This document shows, in pieces, positions 19,173-27,257 of a stretch of DNA of 64,000 nt. A program made the translations under genes and the position numbers. Origin of the DNA: Actinobacillus sp. GY-402 (GTDB taxonomy: Bacteria; Pseudomonadota; Gammaproteobacteria; Enterobacterales; Pasteurellaceae); NCBI RefSeq assembly GCF_014843355.1, contig NZ_CP062137.1, positions 1,178,001 through 1,242,000 on the forward strand. The letters are read 5' to 3'. Positions within the stretch are counted from its first letter, which is position 1. Each line of letters opens with the position of its first letter. The notes beneath the pieces were generated by a model. That model was not told the DNA's origin. It saw only the letters and a program-made list of their open reading frames with translations, and ran no database searches.

Positions 19173-19284
19173 GATTTGTATATTCGTATAAAAAGTGAAA
19201 AGAGTGGGCAAATTCTACCTGTTTTTCAGTTTTTTACAATGATATTTATACAAATATGAACGGTTAAGTAATGAAAACGAAAGG

Positions 19285-19359
19285 TGGCTGGGGTACTAGG
19301 ATTCGAACCTAGGAATGCTGGAATCAGAATCCAGTGCCTTACCGCTTGGCGATACCCCA
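19285..19359 (-). tRNA. tRNA-Gln (CTG)
   Basis: 75-nt cloverleaf with acceptor TGGGGTA/TACCCCA, anticodon CTG and encoded CCA. It is the last gene of the Met-Leu-Gln-Gln-Gln operon. Confidence 0.96.
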
Positions 19360-19402
19360 ATAGACGCTATCTTAAGATGAACAAAAATCGAATACGGCAA
19401 TA

Positions 19403-19477
19403 TGGCTGGGGTACTAGGATTCGAACCTAGGAATGCTGAGATCAAAACCCAGTGCCTTACCGCTTGGCGATACCCCA
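19403..19477 (-). tRNA. tRNA-Gln (TTG), copy 2
   Basis: 75-nt cloverleaf differing from the CTG gene mainly in the anticodon stem-loop; the anticodon TTG sits in the loop TTTTGAT. It is identical to the next upstream copy. Confidence 0.96.
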
Positions 19478-19519
19478 ATAGACATTATCTTAAGATGAAC
19501 AAGAATTAATACGACAGTA

Positions 19520-19594
19520 TGGCTGGGGTACTAGGATTCGAACCTAGGAATGCTGAGATCAAAACCCAGTGCCTTACCGCTTGGCGATACCCCA
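19520..19594 (-). tRNA. tRNA-Gln (TTG), copy 1
   Basis: 75-nt cloverleaf with anticodon TTG. Flanking spacer sequence (ATAGACATTATCTTAAGATG) resembles that after the second copy (ATAGACGCTATCTTAAGATG), so the tandem Gln genes arose by unit duplication. Confidence 0.96.
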
Positions 19595-19622
19595 TCAACT
19601 AAAAGAATGCAAGCTAATGAAA

Positions 19623-19705
19623 TGGTGCGGAAGGAGGGACTTGAACCCACACGCACAAGCGCCGGAACCTAAATCCGGTGCGTCTACCAATTTCGCCACT
19701 TCCGC
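19623..19705 (-). tRNA. tRNA-Leu (TAG)
   Basis: 83-nt class II tRNA with acceptor GCGGAAG/CTTCCGC, a long variable arm and anticodon TAG in the loop TTTAGGT. Second gene of the operon. Confidence 0.96.
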
Positions 19706-19723
19706 CAATAAAAATTAAAAATA

Positions 19724-19800
19724 TGGTGGCTACGACGGGATTCGAACCTGTGACCCCAACATTATGAGTGTTGTGCTCTAACCGACTGAGCTACGTAGCC
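19724..19800 (-). tRNA. tRNA-Met (CAT), elongator
   Basis: 77-nt cloverleaf beginning GGCTACGTAGCTCAG with anticodon CAT. It matches the elongator Met tRNA rather than initiator or Ile2. First gene of the operon. Confidence 0.94.
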
Positions 19801-19847
19801 ATATTTTTAGATTTTATTGCGTTACCGTCATCGGCTTTGCGGAGCGT

Positions 19848-19876
19848 ATTATGCTGATTTCAGCCTATGCCGTCAA
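19848..19876 (-). promoter_or_regulatory. Promoter of the Met-Leu-Gln-Gln-Gln tRNA operon
   Basis: On the minus strand, TTGACG (19871-19876) and CATAAT (19848-19853) are 17 bases apart. They are followed by the GC-rich discriminator ACGCTCCGC, typical of growth-rate- and ppGpp-controlled stable RNA promoters. Confidence 0.82.
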
Positions 19877-20062
19877 CTCTTTTTTGTAAAAAATCCGGAA
19901 TATTGCGCCAATCGCCTAGAGATTAAACAATTCACTGCAAAGCCGACAGAAGTTATTCAAATTACGGAAAACGACAATAATACATAAAAGTGCGGTCAAT
20001 TTTCGTCATGATTTTTCACCGATATTCGTTTGAATAGGATATTAAACCGTTTAGCATATTCG

Positions 20063-20698
20063 CTATCCATGAACATAAGGATTATGCATTTTTTCCTGTC
20101 CGACGGTGGTATAAGGACCATGCCCCGCAATCACAATAGTGTCGTCAGGTAAAGTAAATAATTTATCTTTAATCGATCGCATTAAATCCTCATGATTCCC
20201 GCCCGGAAAATCCGTTCGGCCGATACTTTGGTTAAATAGCACATCGCCGGTAAAGGCGATATGATGAACATGATCAATAAACCCGACATGGCCCGGCGTA
20301 TGTCCCGGCAAATGTAACACTTCAAAACCCAACTCGCCTAATTGAATCACTTCGCCTTCCCGGTTTAACCAGCGATCGGGCAAAAACGCCTCCGCTTCAA
20401 ACAAACCGAATTGACGGGATTGTTGAGGCAACATTTGAAACCAATATTCATCCGCTTGAGCTGGACCTAAAATTTCACAATTGTAATGTGTCTTTAACTT
20501 TATCGCTGCGCCTACATGATCCAAATGTCCGTGAGTCAACAAAATCATTTTCGGATTAAGGCCTAATTCTTCAATGCGCTTAATTAATTTCGGCGCCTCG
20601 CCGCCGGGATCGACGATTGCGGTGCTTTTGTCTTTTTCATCCCAAACAAGACTGCAATTTTGCTGAAAAGACGTCACCGGAATAATATCTAGCTTCAT
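20063..20698 (-). CDS. ycbL: Metallo-beta-lactamase-fold hydrolase (YcbL-like, glyoxalase II family)
   Basis: This 211-residue protein starts at the ATG at 20698 (MKLDIIPVTSF), with GAGAGAATG just upstream; eleven extra residues are possible but unlikely. Zinc ligands are visible in THGHLDH, GHTPGHVG, FTGDVLF and GHGP. YcbL belongs to the type II glyoxalase branch and may hydrolyse S-lactoylglutathione or related thioesters. It is the last of the ldtD-ycbK-ycbL series, the order found in E. coli. Confidence 0.88.
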   Translation of the reverse strand: MKLDIIPVTSFQQNCSLVWDEKDKSTAIVDPGGEAPKLIKRIEELGLNPKMILLTHGHLDHVGAAIKLKTHYNCEILGPAQADEYWFQMLPQQSRQFGLFEAEAFLPDRWLNREGEVIQLGELGFEVLHLPGHTPGHVGFIDHVHHIAFTGDVLFNQSIGRTDFPGGNHEDLMRSIKDKLFTLPDDTIVIAGHGPYTTVGQEKMHNPYVHG

Positions 20699-20758
20699 AT
20701 CATTCTCTCTCAATAAAAAGGAAAACCGCACAAAGTGCGGTCAAAAAAATGGATGTTT

Positions 20759-21319
20759 TTAGCTACCGCGCCAGGTTCTGACCGGGCCGGTATCCACATG
20801 CACAAAATTACTGTACGGATAAAATCCTACTCCGCCGGACTGTAATCGTTGCGCCGCCAGCTGCACGCTATTTAATGGCACGCCATCGATACGGAAATCT
20901 ATCGCCTGACCGCGAATATGGTAACTGTTGCTGGCTACCCCACGGCTTCGACGATGCATTGCCGCATTGCTTGCCGGCGAACGATAACCGCAAATGATCT
21001 GAATTTCCGCATTCCGCAAGCCTAAATTACTTTGAATACGGTACAATTTAGCAAACAGCTTTAGATCCATGCGATGCACTAAATTATTGCGTTTATCCCG
21101 CATAAACCAATCGAATTTCCTTTGCACACTCGTCGAAATGAATGAACCTTCCGAGAACTCCGTATTAAAAAATTCTCCCGTATTAATATTGCGCAAACGC
21201 AGAATTCTGGGTTTGGGGGTAGACACGCCCGCCAACACGAAATCAGGCAAAACCGCCGCGCCTAATGCAATTCCTCCGAGGGACAACCATTTACGTCTGC
21301 TTAAATTTATTTCAGCCAT
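20759..21319 (-). CDS. ycbK: Exported DUF882/M15-type murein-associated protein (YcbK-like)
   Basis: This 186-residue protein carries a twin-arginine signal (LSRRKWLSLGG) followed by a hydrophobic stretch and an Ala-rich cleavage region. The mature domain has peptidase M15-like metal-binding elements (GYRSPASNAAMHRRS, HIRGQAIDFRIDG, FVHVDTGPVR). The fold is that of D,D- or L,D-carboxypeptidases, so a role in trimming or cross-link maintenance of peptidoglycan is expected. A Tat signal implies export of a folded, metal-loaded protein. The start chosen gives the Tat motif its usual short n-region. Confidence 0.87.
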   Translation of the reverse strand: MAEINLSRRKWLSLGGIALGAAVLPDFVLAGVSTPKPRILRLRNINTGEFFNTEFSEGSFISTSVQRKFDWFMRDKRNNLVHRMDLKLFAKLYRIQSNLGLRNAEIQIICGYRSPASNAAMHRRSRGVASNSYHIRGQAIDFRIDGVPLNSVQLAAQRLQSGGVGFYPYSNFVHVDTGPVRTWRGS

Positions 21320-21394
21320 ACTATTCTCTTTATGAAAAGTCATACCAAATTATGACAGAGTGAAATTTTTGAAGTTCATCGTTAGAAAAATTTA

Positions 21395-21426
21395 ACCGCA
21401 CTTTTAACACAGCGTAAAAGTGCGGT
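21395..21426 (-). terminator. Inverted uptake-signal hairpin after ldtD
   Basis: ACCGCACTTTTA and TAAAAGTGCGGT form a perfect 12-bp stem around an 8-base loop, just past the ldtD stop. It may partly separate ldtD from ycbK. Confidence 0.75.
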
Positions 21427-21431
21427 CAAAA

Positions 21432-22916
21432 TTATAAGTATTTTTGAATCGTTTCCCAATTTACGTAATCCGGGTGTCCGACCCGATCGTAACCGTAAAT
21501 ATCCGGCAACGATTGCACTTTACCATTTTCGACCCAAGTGGTGACATAATAAAGATAAACCGGATTATCGGACTGAATCAATGCGGATGTGGTTTTTTTG
21601 CTGTCCAATACGCGTTGTTTTTTATCCGACGACCAACCGGCTTCACTCAACAAAATAGAAGCCAGCTGATCCGATTTGTCCACCCTTACGCAACCGGAAC
21701 TCAACGCTCTATTTTTGCTATCAAATAATGCGTGATTCGGCGTATCGTGCAAATAAATGGCATCGGAACTCGGCATGTTAAATTTATAACGGCCGAGCGC
21801 GCTATTATCTCCCGCCGCCTGACGCAGTCGATACGGGAATTTATTCCCGATCGCGGCCCAGTTGATGTCATAAGGATTCACCGTATTACCTCTGCTGTCA
21901 ATAATACTGTAACCGTGGCGCGCCAAATAACCCGGATCACGTTTTACTTTCGGGATAATGTCTTCATTAATCAAGCGGGTCGGCGCGTTCCAAGGAGGAT
22001 TCACCACGACATTGCTTAATTTACTGTACATTACCGGCGTGCGACGCTCGTTTTTTCCTACAATCACCCGGGAATTTAAGGTTAACCGTCCGTTACGATA
22101 ATAATTTAATTGATAACTCGGGATATTCACGAAAATCCCGTTGTAGAAATCCGGAATAATGCGCAAACGTTGGGCATTAATCGCTAATTTATAATTATTA
22201 TTTGCAGACTCTTTTTTAACCGCATTTAAATTAGCGGCGATATGGTTAATCGTCTGTTGATACAAACTGTTATTTGCATGCAACCCGTTGATAAAATTCA
22301 GATTTCCGTTATTTTTCACCGCTTCGAGCCACAAGGCGATATCTTCATCCGTTGGCGCGCCGGCGTGATAGCCATTTACCGAATACAACCAACTTTGTGC
22401 GGACTGCGTGACATTCTTCGAATAATAAAGATAATCCAAAAATGCGTCGGTCAACAAAATATCGTAAATCTGTTTGTCCGTCTCGCCGGCAACTAAATCG
22501 AGCGAATGCGCGGAACGGGCGGAAATCCCGCTGGCAACCATGGCGGCATATTCGCGTAAGAATTGTTTTTCTGCGGCGGAATCCGTCCAGATCTGTTCAT
22601 ATTCGCGATCCGCATAAATTTTGGCTACCGCCGATTTAAATTGCAACGGACGATCGCCTACAATACTCACCAGCTTTTCTTCCGCCTGACGCTGTTTTTC
22701 CTGCGCAAGCCGTTCTTCCTCCGCTTTACGCGCAGCTTCCAAACGCTCGGCTTCTTCGCGTTTTTGCTGTTCAACCTGCTGGGTAGCCAAATCTACATCA
22801 ATATTTTCGCGGTTAGAGGTATTCGGGAAATAATCGGATAACACACAACTCGTGCATAGCCCCGAAATTAAAACCACCAACGGAGCAAATTTAAATGAAC
22901 GTTTAGATTGTGCCAT
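21432..22916 (-). CDS. ldtD: L,D-transpeptidase (YcbB/LdtD family)
   Basis: This 494-residue exported protein has an N-terminal hydrophobic signal (FAPLVVLISGLCTSC), an Ala/Glu/Gln-rich helical linker (about 40-85), a scaffold domain and a YkuD catalytic domain. The catalytic region is IYLHDTPNHALF ... ALSSGCVRV, with Cys and His. It makes 3-3 cross-links between diaminopimelate residues of peptidoglycan, bypassing penicillin-binding proteins. It is shorter than E. coli LdtD (615). CTSC at the signal end is a poor lipobox, so lipid attachment is uncertain. ycbK and ycbL follow. Confidence 0.9.
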   Translation of the reverse strand: MAQSKRSFKFAPLVVLISGLCTSCVLSDYFPNTSNRENIDVDLATQQVEQQKREEAERLEAARKAEEERLAQEKQRQAEEKLVSIVGDRPLQFKSAVAKIYADREYEQIWTDSAAEKQFLREYAAMVASGISARSAHSLDLVAGETDKQIYDILLTDAFLDYLYYSKNVTQSAQSWLYSVNGYHAGAPTDEDIALWLEAVKNNGNLNFINGLHANNSLYQQTINHIAANLNAVKKESANNNYKLAINAQRLRIIPDFYNGIFVNIPSYQLNYYRNGRLTLNSRVIVGKNERRTPVMYSKLSNVVVNPPWNAPTRLINEDIIPKVKRDPGYLARHGYSIIDSRGNTVNPYDINWAAIGNKFPYRLRQAAGDNSALGRYKFNMPSSDAIYLHDTPNHALFDSKNRALSSGCVRVDKSDQLASILLSEAGWSSDKKQRVLDSKKTTSALIQSDNPVYLYYVTTWVENGKVQSLPDIYGYDRVGHPDYVNWETIQKYL

Positions 22917-22980
22917 ACCTATTCCTTAAAAAATAACGAAAAAATTGACCGCACTTTTGTCCCTTAATGCAGTAAAAAAA

Positions 22981-25056
22981 TTATTTTTGTGTTGAGATTG
23001 TCTCGGCAGATTTTGTTGTTTCGGCTTGTGCCGAATCGTGCATATGAGCAATCTGATACTTAGCGAAATCCGCCGCGATGTGCTCGGCTTCCTTCAGGAA
23101 GAAATCCGGCGCTTCATAATCTTTCGGCAAATCATTAATATCTTTTAACGGCGCCTTACCTTCGCGTTTAAACCGATCATTCAGCGCTTTAAGGCGACGA
23201 ACGTCATCTTTATCGTTTTCCGCTTTACGTTTTTCAAAATTCAGCGATTCAAATTTACGTTCTCGGCGTTCGTCACGAATTTTCAGCTCTTCATTTAACG
23301 CTACAAATTCCGGATCTTTTTCAATACGAGCCATGTGTTTTCGGGTCAATTCGTCCACTACCCGATTCGCTTCCCCGGCAACGGAATAAGTGGCCGCCGG
23401 GATTTTATCCCAAGGCAAGGCATTATCTTCTTTCTCTTCGCCGATTTCTTTCGCATCAATAATTTCAGGGAATTTGATATCTGCCGCCACCCCTTTCATT
23501 TGCGTGCTGCCGCCATTAATCCGATAGAATTTCTGAATGGTATATTGAATGAAACCCAACGGATCCTGATCCAAATCATACACAAAATTTAATGAACGAC
23601 TTTGTTGTACGGTGCCTTTACCGAAGGTATTTTGTCCGATGATAACGCCGCGATTGTAATCCTGAATCGCTGCCGAGAAGATCTCCGAAGCGGAAGCGCT
23701 GTGTCGGTTAATCATTACTAATAACGGGCCGGAATATACTTGCGCGTTATCCGGATCTTCATGCACTTTAATACGGTTGTAAGCATCACGAACCTGCACG
23801 ACCGGACCGTCGGAAATAAACAATCCGCTCAGTTCAACCGCTTCCGTCAGAGCGCCGCCGCCGTTTTCACGCAAATCCACAATTAAAGACGTCGCTTTTT
23901 TCTCTTTCATTTGATTGAGCAATTTACGGACATCGGCGGTTAAACCGATATAAAAGGTCGGGATTTTAATTACCGCGACCATTTCGCCGTCGACTTTTTC
24001 CACCGTAAGTTTCGCCGCGCTGTCTTCAATACGGACTTTATCTCGAACGACGGTGACGATACGGGTTTTTCCGCCCTTTTCAGATTCAAGTTCTAAACGG
24101 ACTTTCGAGCCTTTTTTCCCTTTAATCTTGTCAACTACATCTTCCAAGCGCCAACCGACGACATCTTCAATTTCCCCTTTCGCTTGACCGACACCGATAA
24201 TTTTATCGCCCGCTTTGATTTTTTTACTGCGTGCCGCCGGTGCGCCGGGAACTAAAGATTGAATAATGGTCATGTCATCTTCCTGGCGTAAGGTCGCGCC
24301 GATTCCTTCTAATGAAAGATTCATGCTCTCATTAAAACTTTTAGCGGTACGCGGCGCAAGATAACTGGTATGCGGATCAATTTCACGGGAGAATGCGTTT
24401 AAAAATAATTGAGTAATATCATCCGCTTTCGTTTGAGTTAAGCGACGAATGGCCAAATTATAACGTTTCGTTAACGTTTTCTTAATTTCCGGCCATTTTT
24501 TCTCTTTCAATTTGAGATCGATCACATCATTTTTAACGCGTTCTTCCCAAAGCTTATTCGCTTCTGCCGTATCTTTGGGCCAACCCGCTTTGCGACGATC
24601 AATTTCAATTTGATCGTCCGCCGTTAAATTAGGCTCTTTATTCAGAAGTGATAAAGCATATTCATAACGTTCGTAACGGCGTTTGCTCATTAATTCGTAC
24701 ATGGCAAAGGCAATATCCAATTTACCTTCATTTAACTCGTCATCAAGTTTATTGGCGTATTGAGCACGCAAATTGTCAATATCCGATTGCAAAAATGTAT
24801 TATGGTTGTAGTCCAATCCGTCTAAGTAGCGATCGAAAACTTTTTGTGAAAAAGCATCATCTAATTGGAATTTGCGATAATGCGACTGCGTTAAACGAGT
24901 CGCCACACGTTTTGTTGCTAATGAATTTTCTTCCGTAACCTGTGGAATGGTGATTTCGTTCGCTTTGATACTTGGTTGAACCGCGGCCACTTGTCCACTA
25001 AACAATACACTTACTACAAAAGCAGCCAAAAAGCTTTTTGATTTATTTAATTTCAT
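22981..25056 (-). CDS. prc: Tail-specific periplasmic protease Prc (Tsp)
   Basis: This 691-residue protein has a signal peptide (SFLAAFVVSVLFSGQVAA), an N-terminal helical domain, a PDZ domain (around 240-330, GIGATLRQEDDMTIIQS) and the S41 catalytic core. The Ser is in HSASASEIFSAAI and the Lys in FGKGTVQQS. The length is similar to E. coli Prc (682). It degrades proteins with non-polar C-termini in the periplasm and, with an adaptor, controls murein hydrolases. It lies about 100 bp downstream of proQ on the same strand, the conserved proQ-prc order. Confidence 0.95.
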   Translation of the reverse strand: MKLNKSKSFLAAFVVSVLFSGQVAAVQPSIKANEITIPQVTEENSLATKRVATRLTQSHYRKFQLDDAFSQKVFDRYLDGLDYNHNTFLQSDIDNLRAQYANKLDDELNEGKLDIAFAMYELMSKRRYERYEYALSLLNKEPNLTADDQIEIDRRKAGWPKDTAEANKLWEERVKNDVIDLKLKEKKWPEIKKTLTKRYNLAIRRLTQTKADDITQLFLNAFSREIDPHTSYLAPRTAKSFNESMNLSLEGIGATLRQEDDMTIIQSLVPGAPAARSKKIKAGDKIIGVGQAKGEIEDVVGWRLEDVVDKIKGKKGSKVRLELESEKGGKTRIVTVVRDKVRIEDSAAKLTVEKVDGEMVAVIKIPTFYIGLTADVRKLLNQMKEKKATSLIVDLRENGGGALTEAVELSGLFISDGPVVQVRDAYNRIKVHEDPDNAQVYSGPLLVMINRHSASASEIFSAAIQDYNRGVIIGQNTFGKGTVQQSRSLNFVYDLDQDPLGFIQYTIQKFYRINGGSTQMKGVAADIKFPEIIDAKEIGEEKEDNALPWDKIPAATYSVAGEANRVVDELTRKHMARIEKDPEFVALNEELKIRDERRERKFESLNFEKRKAENDKDDVRRLKALNDRFKREGKAPLKDINDLPKDYEAPDFFLKEAEHIAADFAKYQIAHMHDSAQAETTKSAETISTQK

Positions 25057-25158
25057 TGAGCATTCCTAAAGAATATCCCTAAATAAAGAAAAACACCGTT
25101 AGGATAATTCCTACCGATGCATACGATGCCGTTGTATTACAAACGACATACCAAAACA

Positions 25159-25815
25159 CTAGGCAAATAAACGATCCGATGACACGTTTATGATTAATCC
25201 GTTTTCAAGCTGCACGCGGGCGGAATCTTTTGCGACTTCCAATACGGTGGCACTTTGTACCGCATTACCCGCTTTAATTTTCACCTGCTGACCGACTTGC
25301 AGCATAACAAGTTCGATTGACTTTAAGTCGATTTTCGGTTGACGCGGCGTTTTAGGCGCGGTCGGTTTATTACCTGATGTTCGAGGTTTACGCGATTGGC
25401 GTTTTTTCTGGTTGGCTTTTTCCGCCGCGCGTTTTTCAGCCAGTTTAGCTTTTGCTTCGGCTAATTGTTGTGCGGCGTGATCGGCATGTTCCTGTTCCAA
25501 AACACCGGCAGGATTACCTTGCAAATCCACGCGTTCCGCCCCTAAACGACAACCGTGTAAATAACGCCAATTGGACGTATATTGACGCAATGCATGACGT
25601 AATTGGGTTTTACTGATACGTTCATCGTCTTGCAATGCTTCGGCCAAATCCTGGAACAATCCGATTTTTAACGGTTTCGCTTCACCTTCTACTGAAAAAC
25701 AAAGAGGAAATTTTTCCGCTAAATAAGCAATAATTTCTTTATTGCCTGATAATTTCTGCACTTCCGGCTGGTTTTGTGCTTCTGCGGCTTGTTCGCTTAA
25801 TTGAACGTCAGTCAT
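25159..25815 (-). CDS. proQ: RNA chaperone ProQ
   Basis: This 218-residue protein has an N-terminal FinO/ProQ RNA-binding domain (about 20-130, with YLAEKFPLCF and RHALRQYTSNWRYLHG). A basic, Ala/Lys-rich linker (about 130-165) and a C-terminal KOW/Tudor-like domain (VGQQVKIKAGNAVQSATVLE) follow. It binds structured 3' ends of mRNAs and small RNAs. It heads the proQ-prc unit and is divergent from letA. Confidence 0.94.
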   Translation of the reverse strand: MTDVQLSEQAAEAQNQPEVQKLSGNKEIIAYLAEKFPLCFSVEGEAKPLKIGLFQDLAEALQDDERISKTQLRHALRQYTSNWRYLHGCRLGAERVDLQGNPAGVLEQEHADHAAQQLAEAKAKLAEKRAAEKANQKKRQSRKPRTSGNKPTAPKTPRQPKIDLKSIELVMLQVGQQVKIKAGNAVQSATVLEVAKDSARVQLENGLIINVSSDRLFA

Positions 25816-25997
25816 GTTAATTCCTGTCTGGTAAAAATATAGAAAATTGTGCGTATTTTATCGCACTTTTTTAAAAATTGGCAATGAATTAATCAATAAA
25901 TGGATAAAATATCAGTTTTATTTCATTTTCTGACGCACTTTTGCCTTTTATTTTAAAAATCTCTAAAATACGGCATTATTTTACGGTACGGTAGCTT

Positions 25998-27257
25998 ATG
26001 GCAAACTCAATTTCTCATTCCGCTTCATTCACTTCCATTGCTCGCTGCGGCGAATGCGATGCGGTCGTTGCCATCGCCGAATTGAAGAAAGGTCAACATG
26101 CGGAATGTCCTCGCTGCCATCACACGTTGCAATCAAAAGATCGCTGGTCATTACAACGTTGCGGGCTGATTGCCTTTTCCATTTTGATTTTAATGCCCTT
26201 CGCATTGACGTATCCGTTGCTCAGCGTAGATTTAATCGGCTTAAAAGTCGACGCTTCCATCTGGGGCGGCGTATGGAAAATGGCGACGGAAGGCTATCCT
26301 TACACGGCGTTTATGGTCTTTCTGACGGCGGTATTTGCGCCGATCTCATTTGCGTTATTAGTCATTTTGCTGCGTATCGTGCAAATTATAAAACGAACGC
26401 CGCGCAATTTGCTCATTGCCATTGATTATATAAAACCCTGGGTGATGTTCGACGTTTATCTCGTCGCCCTCGGCGTCAGCGCTTTTAAGGTGCGGGATTA
26501 CGCTTCGCTCCACTTTGACATTTATCTCATTGCGTTTATCACCGTTGCGATCCTCATCACCCTGCTGTTCATCAAAATTAATCCGCGCGAACTATGGGCG
26601 GATTTTTATCCTCAGCATATGCGTTTATCACAAATATCGAACGAAAATCGCCCGCACTTTTGCTCCAGTTGCGACTATACCTTCGAACATCCGTTGCTTG
26701 ACGAAAAACAACGCCCAATCTGTCCACGTTGTCACTCGGAATTGGATAAATCGGCGGCAATCAGCCTGCAGCAGACCTGGGCGCCGTTGATTGCGGGGAT
26801 TATTATGCTGTTCCCCGCCAATCTTTACCCGATTTCCTATACCTTTATGAATAATATTCCGTCCGGCGACACCTTAATTTCAGGCGTCATTTCCTTTATC
26901 AATATGGGCAGTTATTTTGTCGCGTTTATTGTTTTTACCGCCAGTATTTTCGTGCCCATTAGCAAAGTATTGATTATGCTTTATTTACTCGGCAGTATTC
27001 ACTTCAATTGGCGTCATTCCATAAAATGGCAAATGCGTTTATTTCATATTATTCATTTTGTCGGGCGCTGGTCTATGCTCGATTTATTCGTACTGGCGCT
27101 AATGATGTCCTTAGTGACCCGAGGACAAATTATCAGTTTTTCGGTGGGACCCGCCGCATTTTACTTTGGTGCTTCGGTTTTTTTAACCATGATTGCCACC
27201 ACTAATTTCGATAGTCGTTTACTCTGGAAAATTTATGAAAAACAAGAATCCCATTAA
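25998..27257 (+). CDS. letA: PqiA-family membrane protein LetA (YebS)
   Basis: This 419-residue inner-membrane protein has two PqiA modules. Each begins with a zinc-ribbon-like four-Cys motif (CGECD...CPRCH near residue 17, and CSSCD...CPRCH near residue 220), followed by about four transmembrane helices. LetA works with the MCE tunnel protein LetB in lipid transport between inner and outer membranes. The letB start codon lies inside the last 23 bases of letA, indicating translational coupling. Confidence 0.93.
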   Translation: MANSISHSASFTSIARCGECDAVVAIAELKKGQHAECPRCHHTLQSKDRWSLQRCGLIAFSILILMPFALTYPLLSVDLIGLKVDASIWGGVWKMATEGYPYTAFMVFLTAVFAPISFALLVILLRIVQIIKRTPRNLLIAIDYIKPWVMFDVYLVALGVSAFKVRDYASLHFDIYLIAFITVAILITLLFIKINPRELWADFYPQHMRLSQISNENRPHFCSSCDYTFEHPLLDEKQRPICPRCHSELDKSAAISLQQTWAPLIAGIIMLFPANLYPISYTFMNNIPSGDTLISGVISFINMGSYFVAFIVFTASIFVPISKVLIMLYLLGSIHFNWRHSIKWQMRLFHIIHFVGRWSMLDLFVLALMMSLVTRGQIISFSVGPAAFYFGASVFLTMIATTNFDSRLLWKIYEKQESH